Source of the DNA: Stephanodiscus triporus
Lineage: Eukaryota; Bacillariophyta; Thalassiosirophyceae; Thalassiosirales; Thalassiosiraceae
Assembly (NCBI GenBank): GCA_036939755.1
Contig: JALLAZ010000807.1
Span: 1-11,901 of the forward strand
Direction of reading: 5' to 3'
Length of the DNA: 11,901 nt
In this document: positions 1 to 9,172 of the stretch, piece by piece
Layout: each line of letters starts with the position of its first letter
Position numbering within the stretch: position 1 is the first letter of the stretch
The notes under the pieces: model-generated
The model's input: only the letters and a program-made list of their open reading frames with translations
Told to the model about the DNA's origin: nothing
The model's database searches: none
Made by a program: the position numbers and the translations under genes

Positions 1-521
1 AGTACCAGGCTCTATGTAGCATCTACATACGAGGGCCCCGGTACAAAAAACACTGCGGGGTTCCAGATCAATTGGCAGGAAACACAAAGGAGAGAGTGGT
101 TGTATGTACTAGCCCAGATCCTGCATATTCCTCCCCAGGGGGTGAAATTTGTGGGTCCCAGGAATTACCATATTACTCCTACTTAGAGTACACTCTAGAT
201 ATGAATTTCCAATAGGTTGGGCTTAAAAAGTGAGTTGTTAAGTAGTTAGACTATCTAACTAGTAAATTTTTTCTGGCGATGGGCCAAAAGAGGTCTAGTC
301 TCCTTGGATGCAATTTTTACATGTGCTTTCTCCCGGGAGTCAGCCAATGCAAAATTTTGACCAAAAAGCCCCTAACTCTCCCACCAATATTAAACTTCCA
401 AGGAAGCATAATACTCTCCATCCAATGGCAAGACATCACTAAAAAAATACCACCCTCCGTGCTCAACCCCTCACAACTTTTTTTGGCACGCTTTCACACG
501 GCCTCATCAGTGCCCCCCTTC
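1..521. other. gene-free left flank
   Basis: I see no supportable gene here. The longest open frame (about 88 codons from 279 on the plus strand) has no recognisable motif. The 3' part, roughly 270-521, may be the 3' untranslated end of the Penelope-like element that reads leftward into it, but I cannot fix the element's 3' border or see target-site duplications. One inverted repeat stands out at 238-266. Confidence 0.6.
238..266. repeat. imperfect inverted repeat (hairpin)
   Basis: Two 13-nt arms (238-250 and 254-266) are reverse complements at 11 of 13 positions around a CTA loop. The inner 8 bp, TAGTTAGA against TCTAACTA, are perfect. It could be a chance AT-rich palindrome, the tip of a small transposon, or a 3'-end structure of the neighbouring retroelement. 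Confidence 0.5.
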
Positions 522-1216
522 CTATACAGATCTTGCAAACCATAAGAACCTTGTTCTGCAACTACATACACCACACATTTCACTCTTCAAGTTCAAGATC
601 TTCTGCTGTCGTCGAAGAAAGCCGGTGATACTCTGTCCGATAATTAAGCGCTCGTCCGCGCATAATCGACATGATTTTTGGCCTGCTGTTTTAAAAAAAC
701 CCAGGGTAGATGAGCGCCAAAGGATTTCGACCAAAATATTCGTTCGACACCATTCGGCAACCTCTGTTTTTGTGTTGAATGGGATATTCTGCACGTGAGC
801 GAAGAGGTGCCGGGCAAGAGCAGAGCAATTCTCATTCGACAAATGGAACGATAACTGGGAGTATTTCAGCAGGCGAAGCCATTTCTGAAACATCTGACGG
901 GACACTGTTGATGGTGATGCCCGTTGGCGAGGTGGGGAGCGCGGCATTGATTGGGAGGCATATCCCCTGGGATAGTTGAGATAGAATAGGATCTTCATAG
1001 CTCTTGTCGCTGATCGATTGAGTCTTGAGAGACAACAATGTAGAGGAGCGGGCTGATGAACCTGAAGAAGGGGGGATGGAAGGGGGAGTAGAATTCGCAG
1101 CGCGGTTAGGGAGCAATATAACTTTATTATATAACTTCATAACCTCACCGATATGCTCCTGCACGCGCGTTTTAATGTATCGTTGTGATTTTTCCAATGT
1201 AGAAGCAATCGCAGTC
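522..1216 (-). pseudogene. GIY-YIG endonuclease module and Cys-rich tail of the Penelope-like element (frameshifted)
   Basis: After the TAA at 1217-1219 the same frame continues as DCDCFYIGK, the YIG half of a GIY-YIG nuclease. It is then lost at a run of five A (1189-1193), and the expected IKTRVQEHIGEV segment, with the catalytic-type Arg and the conserved His, appears in the next frame. That frame runs through a Ser/Pro-rich spacer to a TGA at 832-834. A third frame carries ARHLFAHV, then KTAGQKSCRLCADERL and SEMCGVCSCRTRF, a Cys-bearing tail ending at 522. The three pieces read as one continuous module broken by one stop and two frame changes. Decay is the simplest reading. A base-calling error in the A-run could account for one of the breaks. 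Confidence 0.75.
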
Positions 1217-2614
1217 TTACACTTTACAGGAAATCTTGTACACAGTCCCAGCGGTATGGCAAGTGAAGCTGTTGCCACTGCTATATGCACATTGTCCGTC
1301 GATTTTAAACTTATGTGGGCAGTTGCATGGGCGCTGGCCGAGGTCAGCATCAACAACACCTAGCATAAGCTTCCGACGTAGATCCCCCAATAATTTTTCC
1401 TGTAGATTAGTATGTCGGCTGAAAACGACCCTCAGACGGAGCCATTTAAGCTTATATAGATTCCGCAGGTGCCTTATCACGTGATTGATGGGTTTATTTT
1501 TACCCAGGTTGGCAAACTTGACGATGAAAAGAGAATCACGGCGATCAACCGCACGTGATTTCTTATCGAGTCTGTTCGGCCCAGAACTCGATTCATCATC
1601 AAGAACAGCACCAAGCATTCTCATCATTTGACCATCTTTGAGGTGTCCGGCAATCCGGAGGGCCTCATGTTTGTCATGGTAAAAATCAGAAAGGCTAACA
1701 TTTTCATTCTGTGAGGTGCGAGTGGTGAGGAGAGCTAGTCGCAACTCAACACCTTTCAATACCGCCGACTTATGATGACGATGATGGTGGCTGTCCATAT
1801 TCAGATACTTAACCAATTCGCCTGGTTTTTGGTAAACGTTGAACTTCAGACTGTTGTCTTCCATCCACGTCAATTTGACGTCCAAATAAGGAAACAAATG
1901 TTCACCATTAATGCAAATGGTATCGAACGTTCCGAGTCCAGGGACCATTACCGAACAGTCTGGGAGTGGTCCCGAGACTGTATCAGGTCGCCATATCTCC
2001 ATTGTAAATTGGATATCAAGCGTTCCGAGGAGACGGTTGACCTCTCCTTGGAATATGACGAGCCAATTTTTAAGCCACTCGTTGGATTTGTTGCCACGAA
2101 AGACGATGATTTCATCATCGCGATACGTACCAATAAATTTCACATGTTGCTCGAGGAGATGATGGAGCTTATCGAAGATATACGATGCCTCCAAATCAGC
2201 TAAAAGAGCTGATTCAAAGCCGCCGATGGCGAGACCACGGCGATCAGGGTCGGGGTCGACCCCATATTCGTAATATTTATCTTGAAAGCTGACGATTGTG
2301 TTCCCCATACTGAACTTTAGGATGTCCAGGCATTGCCGGATCCGCTCTCGTTGAAGAGTAGGGAGCTGGCGTGAATAATACCGGACAGCGGCCTTTACGA
2401 CCTTGAATCGACATTGAGAATACATATCCTTGATGTCGAGACTCACAATCGTACAATTATCCCTTGTGAAGTCTATACTCTCGAATTGCCGTTTGAGAGC
2501 AAGGGAATTCTTGAGTGTGTGCTGTTCAAAATTGATGTTGGCACGCCGAAAAGATTTCTTGATAGACTTCGAGGCCAATTTACTCAGACATAGAGTGATA
2601 TTGTGCACCGACAC
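1217..2614 (-). pseudogene. Penelope-like reverse transcriptase domain (5'-truncated)
   Basis: The open frame of about 465 codons carries successive RT landmarks, counted from 2614. A LKNS-containing helix at about 34-37 precedes motif A, SLDIKDMY (Asp60, Asp63). A GLAIGG turn at 127-132 corresponds to motif B, and YRDD at 164-167 is the catalytic motif C. Then come a YLDVKL segment, VYQKP and a HHHRHHKSAVLKG segment matching the Penelope-type thumb (YRKPT...H...). It ends with a CNC...GQC Cys pattern and VYKISC, the start of the GIY-YIG module. There is no ATG at the left end: the frame simply opens after a TAG at 2621-2623, so the N-terminal RT motifs are missing. The most familiar Penelope form of motif C has VDD, so Arg before DD is notable. 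I infer that the copy cannot move on its own. Confidence 0.85.
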
Positions 2615-2623
2615 TGTGAGCTA

Positions 2624-2909
2624 CCTAGTTGGATGGCGGCCAATACCATACCATCTAACATTCAACTATTTTAGAGGTATCTACTGTCACATCTTCTAAA
2701 AACCACACAAAGCTTCACCACATGCACATTCATCTTGGGGCTATCGAAGGCGAAAAGCACAAAACGAAAAAGCAAAAACACAGCCCATCATCATCATCAT
2801 ATCACTCCAATCGGCCCCCTGGTATGCACTATCTACTCATACTCTAGACCTGACGAAACACAGTTGTGCTTGATTGCATCCAAATCTTTTTAACCAATAC
2901 AAGGGGGAA
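2624..2909. promoter_or_regulatory. probable TTC4 upstream region
   Basis: This is the non-coding gap between the truncated retroelement and the TTC4 start codon, so the TTC4 promoter presumably lies here. It contains a purine-rich stretch (about 2749-2778) and a short ATC microsatellite at about 2787-2801. No TATA box or other defined element could be assigned. The remnant of the element's 5' end might also extend into it. Confidence 0.4.
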
Positions 2910-4679
2910 ATGATGGCATCCGACGACGCCGCCAAAAACGAGCTCATCGATAAATTGAAGTCTACCAAAGAAAAATGGGACGCTGAGTCTGCCGACTCCC
3001 CCGACGGTTATGACGAAACCGACGCTCTCCTCTCCCAAGCGATCTCAATGGCCATCGATCAGGGTAAGGGATGGTCATCGCCTGAGGAACGAGAGAAGTA
3101 CCTCGAGTCATTATTAGACGATGACTTCATCCCTCCCCTTTTTGCAAGTACGCCAGAGGAATTGGAGATGAGTGGGTTAAAAGATGCATTTGTATCGTTG
3201 AACAAAGAGGGAGAGACGCCGGGGAAGAATATGTTGGATTTTCGGAAGAAGGGCAATGAGTCAGTTGCCTGGGGGAGAAAGAACGTGGCAAAGAACATGA
3301 CGGTGCGTATGTTATTTTTTCTGTCAAGTTGTTTCAAAGAGTGATACGGCTCTCACGTTGCTTTTTGCCCTAAATAGTACTATCGAGATGCAGTTAACCA
3401 CTACTATGAAGCCTATCACTGGGCCAACTGCATCGTGCCGAAAGATGATGAATTTGTACCTACCCCAGAGGAAATTGCCGCTGCCGACGAAGACCCATAT
3501 TTCACTCAGAAGGAATTGGACGAACTGCGCTCCGTCATATGTTCAAACTGTGCATTGGCGCACATGTTTCTTAAGAACTGGGGTTTTGTGCGAGACGAAT
3601 CGAAGAAAGTAAGTCGAGTTTCTTTTCACGACCGTCATTTTCCAATTTACAGTGCCCTAACTTTGCATACATGATCTAAGGCTGTTGACTTCAACCCAAG
3701 CAATATAAAAGCATGGTATCGCCTTGCTAAAGCTCATCAAATGCTTCAAAATTGGGAAGAAGCAGGCAATGCAATTGAATCTGGCCTTAAAATTGAAAAA
3801 GACAATAAGGAACTACTCAAGCTTGACGATATACTCAGCGATAAAGTACGCAAAGCACGATTGCACAGACAACAGCGAGAACGTGCACGTGCAGAGCGCA
3901 CTTCTCGCATCAAAGATGTGTGGAGGTATTGCAAGGAGGAGAATATTTCATTGGGTCGGGTTTCACTGGTGGCAACTGTGAAAGATGACGAGGATGACGA
4001 GGAAGGGAATGATGCAGTGGAGGCTCGATGGCATCATCATTATCCGCATACTGGGCAGTTACCAAAGATGCAGCATGGTGCCGGCGGATGGACTTGGCCT
4101 GTATTGTTCATATATCCATCGCATCGCCAAGCAGATTTTATAGAACATTTCGGAGAGGATGAGATCATTGCGTTGAGGATGGCGCAGATGTTTCCAGAGC
4201 TGGAAGATGGTTGCGCCGACACAGATATGCCATGGGACTACAATAACGAGTTTCGATGTAGCAATCTTGCGGTGTACTTTGAAGTGCACTGCGTAGATTC
4301 TGATGCTGGAATAATTCACCCAGATTGCGTTGAGCGCCTCGTTGACCAAGGCGCAGCCATGCGCTTTTATGAATCATCAAGGGCATTAAAGGGAGATGAG
4401 GGCCCCGAAATGGCAACCGTTGCTCGCTGCATGGAACGGAAGCATTTACATCACCAACGGAAGGCATGGGTGAAGAAACATGGTAGTCTATGGGCTAAGC
4501 CAGAGCCTTGTCCAGTCGTGGAGGTGCATCCAGCAGTTAGTTTGGCACAGGTGCTGCGAGACAAGCATTTGGTGGTCCCAAATTTTCTGGTAACGATGAT
4601 GCTATTCCCAGTGGAGCACCCGGCTCACAAAGAGTTCTTAAGGGAACACAAATGTGTGGGCATTGTTGAGCCGCATTAG
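2910..4679 (+). CDS. TTC4: TTC4/Cns1-type TPR co-chaperone of Hsp90
   Basis: Three exons (2910-3302, 3378-3608, 3681-4679) join through GT-AG introns of 75 and 72 nt to give 540 residues. Two ATGs in tandem (2910 and 2913) follow an in-frame TGA at 2871-2873. Residues about 108-250 form a three-repeat TPR domain. The carboxylate-clamp positions that grip the C-terminal EEVD of Hsp90/Hsp70 are visible as Arg112, Asn116 (KKGNE), Asn188 (CSNCALAH), Lys218 and Arg222 (NIKAWYRLAKA). Four match the canonical set, and the first is Arg instead of Lys. A basic, probably coiled stretch (about 265-295) follows, then from about 345 a C-terminal wheel domain typical of TTC4/Cns1 (WTWPVLFIYP, DFIEHF, PWDYNNEF, LAVYFE). 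The family helps Hsp90 clients fold, and yeast Cns1 is essential and linked to translation elongation factor eEF2. Both TPR-interrupting introns fall between codons. Confidence 0.9.
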
Positions 4680-4908
4680 TCTTGACTCGTATAGAGGAGC
4701 TACATTTCGATTTCGAACGGTGACGGCAATAGAAGTAGTGTGCTGAAAGGTATGGAACCCGTTTAACATCTGCAGCGCACATGTATCACTTATTCTTGTG
4801 ACCGGCAGCATAGCGTACGCGTGAGAACATGGTTAATCTATTTATTAGTTTAAATTCAACTTAGGAAGTCGATTTGAAGTGTGGATGCAGCAGCCGCATC
4901 CATTCAGC
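4680..4908. other. shared 3' region of a convergent gene pair
   Basis: TTC4 (+) and the plastid-protein gene (-) end facing each other across 229 bp. Both 3' UTRs and poly(A) sites must lie here and may overlap. No clear poly(A) signal, hairpin or RNA gene was recognised. Confidence 0.5.
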
Positions 4909-5646
4909 TTATGAGAATGAGATTGCACCTCTTGCCTTTTCAAGGGCGTCTGAATCCACCAACGTCAGAAGCCGATTTTCCGCACTAATGTCTCCACCGT
5001 CCACAATAGCATGTAACTCATCCAAAAATCCATTCAGAATAATGGACTCGTGCATAAGATATTTCATGGACGGCGATGATCCCAATCGGTCAATGGTGAT
5101 GCCGGCACCGGTGAGTTGAATGATGATGGAGCCAGAGAGATCACAGTACCTCAAGTTTACCTCGGAATCGTCAGATTGGGATGCTTTCCAGCATTTTTTT
5201 TCTGGAGTGTTCTGCAACCCCATCAGGTAGAGGTTTAAATAAAGGCGCAGGCCACCGGCTTTCATTGTTTTTGCTTCGTTGCGGGAAGGAATTTCCAGGA
5301 TGTTCAGTCTTGGAGCATGTACAGCAACATATTTTATGTAGATCATCATTCTTCATAATTCTAACATACCTGGAATGGTAATAATTCTTTTACTTCCTGT
5401 GTAGATGCCATCAATCTCCTCAACGATTTCGCCATTCGCTCCAGTTTGATCATGAGAATCATCACTGTTGCTGCTTGCAAGTCCATCGAATTTTTTTTTC
5501 AGAGAGTCGGCCATAGTATGATGTTGCGATGGCCTGAGATGCGAGGGAATGAATGCATTTACCGCTGACATTTGGAGGAATGTTAGCGCAATCGACAGCA
5601 CGGCAATTATGCACCTTTTGCTCTGGCACTCGAGCAATAAGGCCAT
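4909..5646 (-). CDS. small protein with predicted plastid-targeting pre-sequence, function unknown
   Basis: Two exons (5646-5370 and 5273-4909) join through a 96-nt GT-AG intron to give 213 residues. The junction restores IITIPAKTMKAGGLRLYLN, and the summed exon length is a multiple of three. Residues 1-31 form a signal peptide (hydrophobic core about 13-24). The predicted cut after NA places Phe32 at +1, followed by IPSHLRPSQHH. This Ala|Phe pattern with a basic, hydroxylated stretch is the known diatom signature for import into the four-membrane plastid. The mature part has an acidic, Ser-rich linker (55-80). A compact domain follows (about 90-185) with GGLRLYLNLYLMGLQNTP and PSMKYLMHESIILNGFLDEL, which look like conserved cores. 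I do not recognise a catalytic motif or a named family. No membrane span is seen in the mature protein. Plastid location is inferred from the pre-sequence only. Confidence 0.77.
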
Positions 5647-5942
5647 TTTGAGGGAAGCGCTTATGTTGTTATGTGTTGGCGCACTGCGTGAACTTATGAT
5701 GTTGTGTTTTCTTCGACGGGGTCCCTCTAGAATCTACCTTACATACCTACTACCTACTCTACTTTTACTTATCTACGTACCTACTCATACTCCTCCCTTC
5801 TCTTCGAAACGAGACCGCAACTACGACGACAACGACGACAACAAGGACAAAGATGACAACGACAACAACGACGACAACAACAACAACGACGACAAAGACA
5901 ACAACAATGACTGAGCGGCGGAGACCTAACTAATATAACAAC
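5647..5942. promoter_or_regulatory. divergent intergenic region, likely two-way promoter
   Basis: The 296 bp separate the start codons of the plastid-protein gene (-) and the lipase gene (+), so both promoters must lie here. The middle (about 5730-5810) is rich in CTAC-type pyrimidine steps, and the lipase-proximal part is a GAC/AAC low-complexity tract (5814-5911). No TATA box was assigned with confidence. Confidence 0.5.
5814..5911. repeat. GAC/AAC trinucleotide low-complexity tract
   Basis: Nearly 100 bp consist of interspersed GAC, AAC and AAG triplets with almost no T on the plus strand. It ends about 30 bp before the lipase start codon and so probably lies in the 5' UTR or core promoter. 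One frame reads as an Asp/Asn run, but it ends at a TGA (5912-5914), is out of frame with the lipase, and is not judged to be coding. Confidence 0.75.
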
Positions 5943-8900
5943 ATGCCGGCCCTATACCTCTTCGGACGTCGCACCCTACTGGCCGGTGACGACCTTCAGC
6001 TTCCGTCGTTCGCTTGGGGGTGCGTCTCAGCCGCGCAGCTATTCATCCTTGTGCCATTCGCGTCGTACTACGTCGTCGACCTCCTCCTCCTGGCGGCGTC
6101 GTCGACGTCGTCTTCGGGCGTGGAGGAGGGTCGGGATGATGGATACGTGGACGTCGACGGCATGGCGGGAGGAACTGCCAGCTACTACTACGCCGCGGGA
6201 CGACGACGGCGGCGGGGGCGGCTTCTCTACAACGACGTCGACGATAACTTCGACAACGACGGCGAGGATGATCTTGGCCACGACCAAGTCCCGTCGTCCA
6301 TGCGAACGGAGGCCTGCTATGACGTCACCTCAGGATACCGCGACCTCGCCTTCCCCCGCCTCCTACTTGCCTACCTCGTCGGCGTGGCGTTGTACTCCGC
6401 TATCGCCCTGCGGTACGATCGCCTGATATTCGAGGTGTCGTCCCTCGGCACCCCGACGACGGGCTTGCGCCATCGCGCGCCGCTCGGCGGGCTGATTGAG
6501 ACGAAGATGACGAGCCTCGCGGGGATTAACGCCTCGTTGCTGCTGTACGGCCTCTGGACGGCGTTAGCGCGCGGTGGGGTCGGCACGCGATATGGGGGGT
6601 GTTTCCCACCGTCGTGGTGGTTGTCCTTCGCGTTACTCCTGCTATCGCAGGCGATACAGTCCCTGGTGGCATTCATGACGCTATTGTCGCTATGGAGGGT
6701 CCCAACCGGACAGCTTTCGAACGATGATGGTCCCTCGGACGATCCGTACCGGCGCAATTATGATATCGACGATGAACATCACCGTGACATACGCAGCATT
6801 CACACTAACAACGCTCACCACCACAATCTCGCCGAGGAGATGTGGCAGAACAGGTGCGAGGGGTGCTGTCGGGTGCTCGCCGTGTCCACGTGCTTCGTCT
6901 TCGGCGGCCGGGGCATAGTCTCGCATGCTTCCGAGAGGGCGGAAGGGCAGAAGTTTTACGGCGACATCGCGCGCGCGTTGGCGGATTACTTCGCCGACTT
7001 CGACAATCCCCTCCAAAGCGGGGTTGGGAGTAGGGGACGACTGGACGTGGTCCCGAGCGACGTAGGATTGGGATTCGTCATGCTGCGTCACATGCAGGCG
7101 CAGCGGAGGATGATCGCTAGGAGGGACGCTCTGTCGCAGTCGTGGTCGCGGTCGAGGAATGGCGGTCCCCCCTCCCGATCCGCGCGGCTGTCGGCGACGA
7201 GGGGGGGGGGCATCGCGCCGTCCTCGTCGTCTCTGGATGATGGTACCACCCTCCTTTTTCGTAGATCGTTGTCGGGGAGAGAGGGCATCGAGCAGCCCAC
7301 AATGTCATCCACAACGTCTCAGACAGACGACGAGGCCTACGGATCCTTCTCGAGGGCGGTCCTGTCGCCGTCAAATCCCGATGATTACGCCCTAATTGAG
7401 GAGGGCGCGCGATTTTCCAGGCACCAGTTGGCTATTTACACGGTGAGAGCTCATTTCCTGTTTTTTATCCAATTAGCTTCGCTCCATCGTGAGGCGAGAG
7501 GGGAGGACTTAATGTCAAAATTTCCATTATTATAATTTTCCGGGGTTTTCGACGCCGAAAGTGGATGTTGTACTATTTCGACTATCCTGTTAGCGGGACA
7601 TTCCGCCTCATCGGCCGGAAGCTGAGATCGAAGATAAAATGCGCCGATGCAACCACGAGGTCGGGTTCATCACGCGCCGCCTATGGGAACGGAGACGACG
7701 CCGCGCTCGAGGGGAGCAGGGGCATCCCTGATGGAATCGATCATCGAGAGACGACGGCCATCGTCGGCGACAACTACCTTCGTCTGCACGAGGCAACCCT
7801 CCTCGCACACGCGGGATTGGAGAGGGCCGACGTCGCTTACGCGTCGTTCGAGGCCGGTGGGTTCTATGAGACGCCGTACTGCATCGTGATCGATCGGAGG
7901 TGGAGGTCCGTGGTGCTTTCGATAAGGGGATCGCTCACGCTCGAGGACTGTGTCGTCGATGTGCTCCTCGATCCATGTCCACTCGACGCGTTGGGGGAGA
8001 AGTACGGATTCTCGGGCGGAGGTCAGTACTGTCACGGTGGGGTACTTGAATGTGCACAATGGCTCCACGAGGATCTGATGAGGTATGTGCCTCACTTAAG
8101 CGTCCTTGCCGATCTTGCATCATTGACACGGGTAACCTTCATATTCCTCCAGGCACAAAGTTCTTCAGAAATTGCTCTTGGGAGATAATTCCGAGTATCC
8201 CGACTACACGTTGCGCGTCGTCGGCCACTCTTTGGGCGCCGGCATCGGCGTCATTTTGTCCTTGATGCTTAGGAACACGTTCTCGAGTTTGAGATGTATT
8301 TGTTACAGGTAAGGTGCATTTCTATTTTTGTCATGTTCGACTTCATCTATGTTTACCTACATTTTGTCCCATACTCGATATGAAAAAATCAGCCCCCCAG
8401 GAGGCCTGCTCACTTGGCGCCTAGCCACACAGTGTTCCGAATTCGTGAATAGCTTTGTCTTGAACTCTGACATCGTCCCTCGCCTATCCGTCAATAACAT
8501 GGAACGGTGAGTTTGGAATAGATATGCTTTCTTGCTTGTTATCTGCTCCCAAGCCTGTCATCTCGCTTGGGTCTGTTACAATCCAAGACTATGGATTAAT
8601 TGATAGAGCTCATATAAGTCCGAAACTTGCAACAACTTTTTCATCCTCATCCTCTTTGCTCAAGTCTCCGCGACGAAGTACTCCACCTGATTGCAAGGGT
8701 GAAGCTATCCAAGTACGAGATCGCCCGGCGCATCTTCTGGCACGGCGTCTGCGGCGACAATGTCGACATCGGCGACGCGGACTTCTCGTTGCAGATGACC
8801 GAGGACATGCTGCACGCCCCCGACCGCGTGCCCGACTCCGACTTCTCCCGCCAGCTCCGCCGGTTCGAGTCGATGCAACGTGAACGACGATTGAGCCGCG

Positions 8901-9172
8901 GACTCGCGCGGTCGATCGCGCTGTACCCCCCCGGGCGGATAACCCACCTGGTCAAGACAGGCCAGCTCGGGGGGTGCCGGCACGTCGTCGCGGGGTTCGT
9001 CACGTGCGGCGCGTCGAACGCTGGGTCCGTGTACACGCCAGTGCGGAAGGAGAACGACGATTTCAACGAGATCGAGATAAGTCCCACGCTGTGGACGGAT
9101 CACTTCCCGAATAGGGTGTGTTACGAAATGGAGCGGATCGCCAAGAGCTTCGGCATCGACACCACCCTCTGA
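5943..9172 (+). CDS. DAGL: sn-1-specific diacylglycerol lipase, four-TM membrane enzyme
   Basis: Five exons (5943-7442, 7562-8082, 8153-8308, 8393-8506, 8665-9172) join through GT-AG introns of 119, 70, 84 and 158 nt to give 932 residues. The ATG at 5943 follows an in-frame TAA at 5931. Four hydrophobic segments (about 23-52, 137-156, 190-209, 225-250) match the four-TM N-terminus of animal DAGL enzymes. The family block RCEGCCRVL...CFVFGGRG (304-324) and LDVVPSDVG (367-375) precede the alpha/beta-hydrolase domain. The catalytic set is Ser700 in VGHSLGAG, Asp752 in LNSDIVPR and His910 in WTDHFPNRV; SPPGGLL at 726-732 is also characteristic. The known family reaction is hydrolysis of diacylglycerol to 2-acylglycerol plus a free fatty acid, on the cytosolic face of membranes. 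In a diatom, release of polyunsaturated fatty acids is a reasonable but unproven role. Inserts unusual for the family are an Asp/Gly/Arg-rich loop after TM1 (about 55-120) and a Ser-rich stretch (about 395-480). Confidence 0.92.
7201..7210. repeat. G10 homopolymer inside the lipase coding sequence
   Basis: Ten consecutive G (eleven if the strand is read from the preceding codon context A-GG) lie in exon 1 of the lipase and encode part of an Arg-Gly-Gly-Gly run in the Ser-rich linker. Such runs are prone to length change and to sequencing error. The observed length keeps the frame open. Confidence 0.8.

Larger units (their letters stand above)
522..2620 (-). mobile_element. degenerate, 5'-truncated Penelope-like retroelement
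   Basis: Read on the minus strand, the order is reverse transcriptase, then a Cys-containing linker, then a GIY-YIG endonuclease module. This is the domain order of endonuclease-bearing Penelope-like elements. The copy is not intact. The frame is closed upstream by a TAG at 2621-2623 before the first RT motifs (fingers) would be reached. A TAA at 1217-1219 follows the VYKISC segment. Frame changes occur in the A-run at about 1189-1193 and near 835. No terminal repeats or target-site duplications were found by eye. The ends given are those of the recognisable coding part, so the true element may extend further left. It lies head-to-head with the TTC4 gene, about 290 bp from its start codon. 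Confidence 0.82.

Noticed and set aside
279..545. Open frame of about 88 codons on the plus strand
   Set aside because: It has no recognisable motif, atypical composition, and overlaps the tail of the retroelement on the other strand.
1772..2203. Open frame of about 143 codons on the plus strand
   Set aside because: It is antisense to the well-supported RT domain and has no motif of its own.
2874..2909. Upstream extension of TTC4 by 12 codons
   Set aside because: The extension begins with TTG, not ATG; the first in-frame ATG is at 2910.
5549..5914. Plus-strand frame ending in an Asp/Asn run
   Set aside because: It overlaps the first exon of the plastid-protein gene in antisense and then only reads through simple triplet repeats, out of frame with the lipase.
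5986..6426. Ser/Thr/Arg-rich frame of about 146 codons inside the lipase
   Set aside because: It is a shadow frame produced by GC-rich GAC/GTC triplets; the lipase frame carries the membrane segments and family motifs.
7670..8095. Minus-strand frames opposite the lipase (also at 6690-7091 and 8647-9087)
   Set aside because: GC-rich sequence keeps stop codons rare on the other strand; none shows a motif, and some run across the lipase introns.
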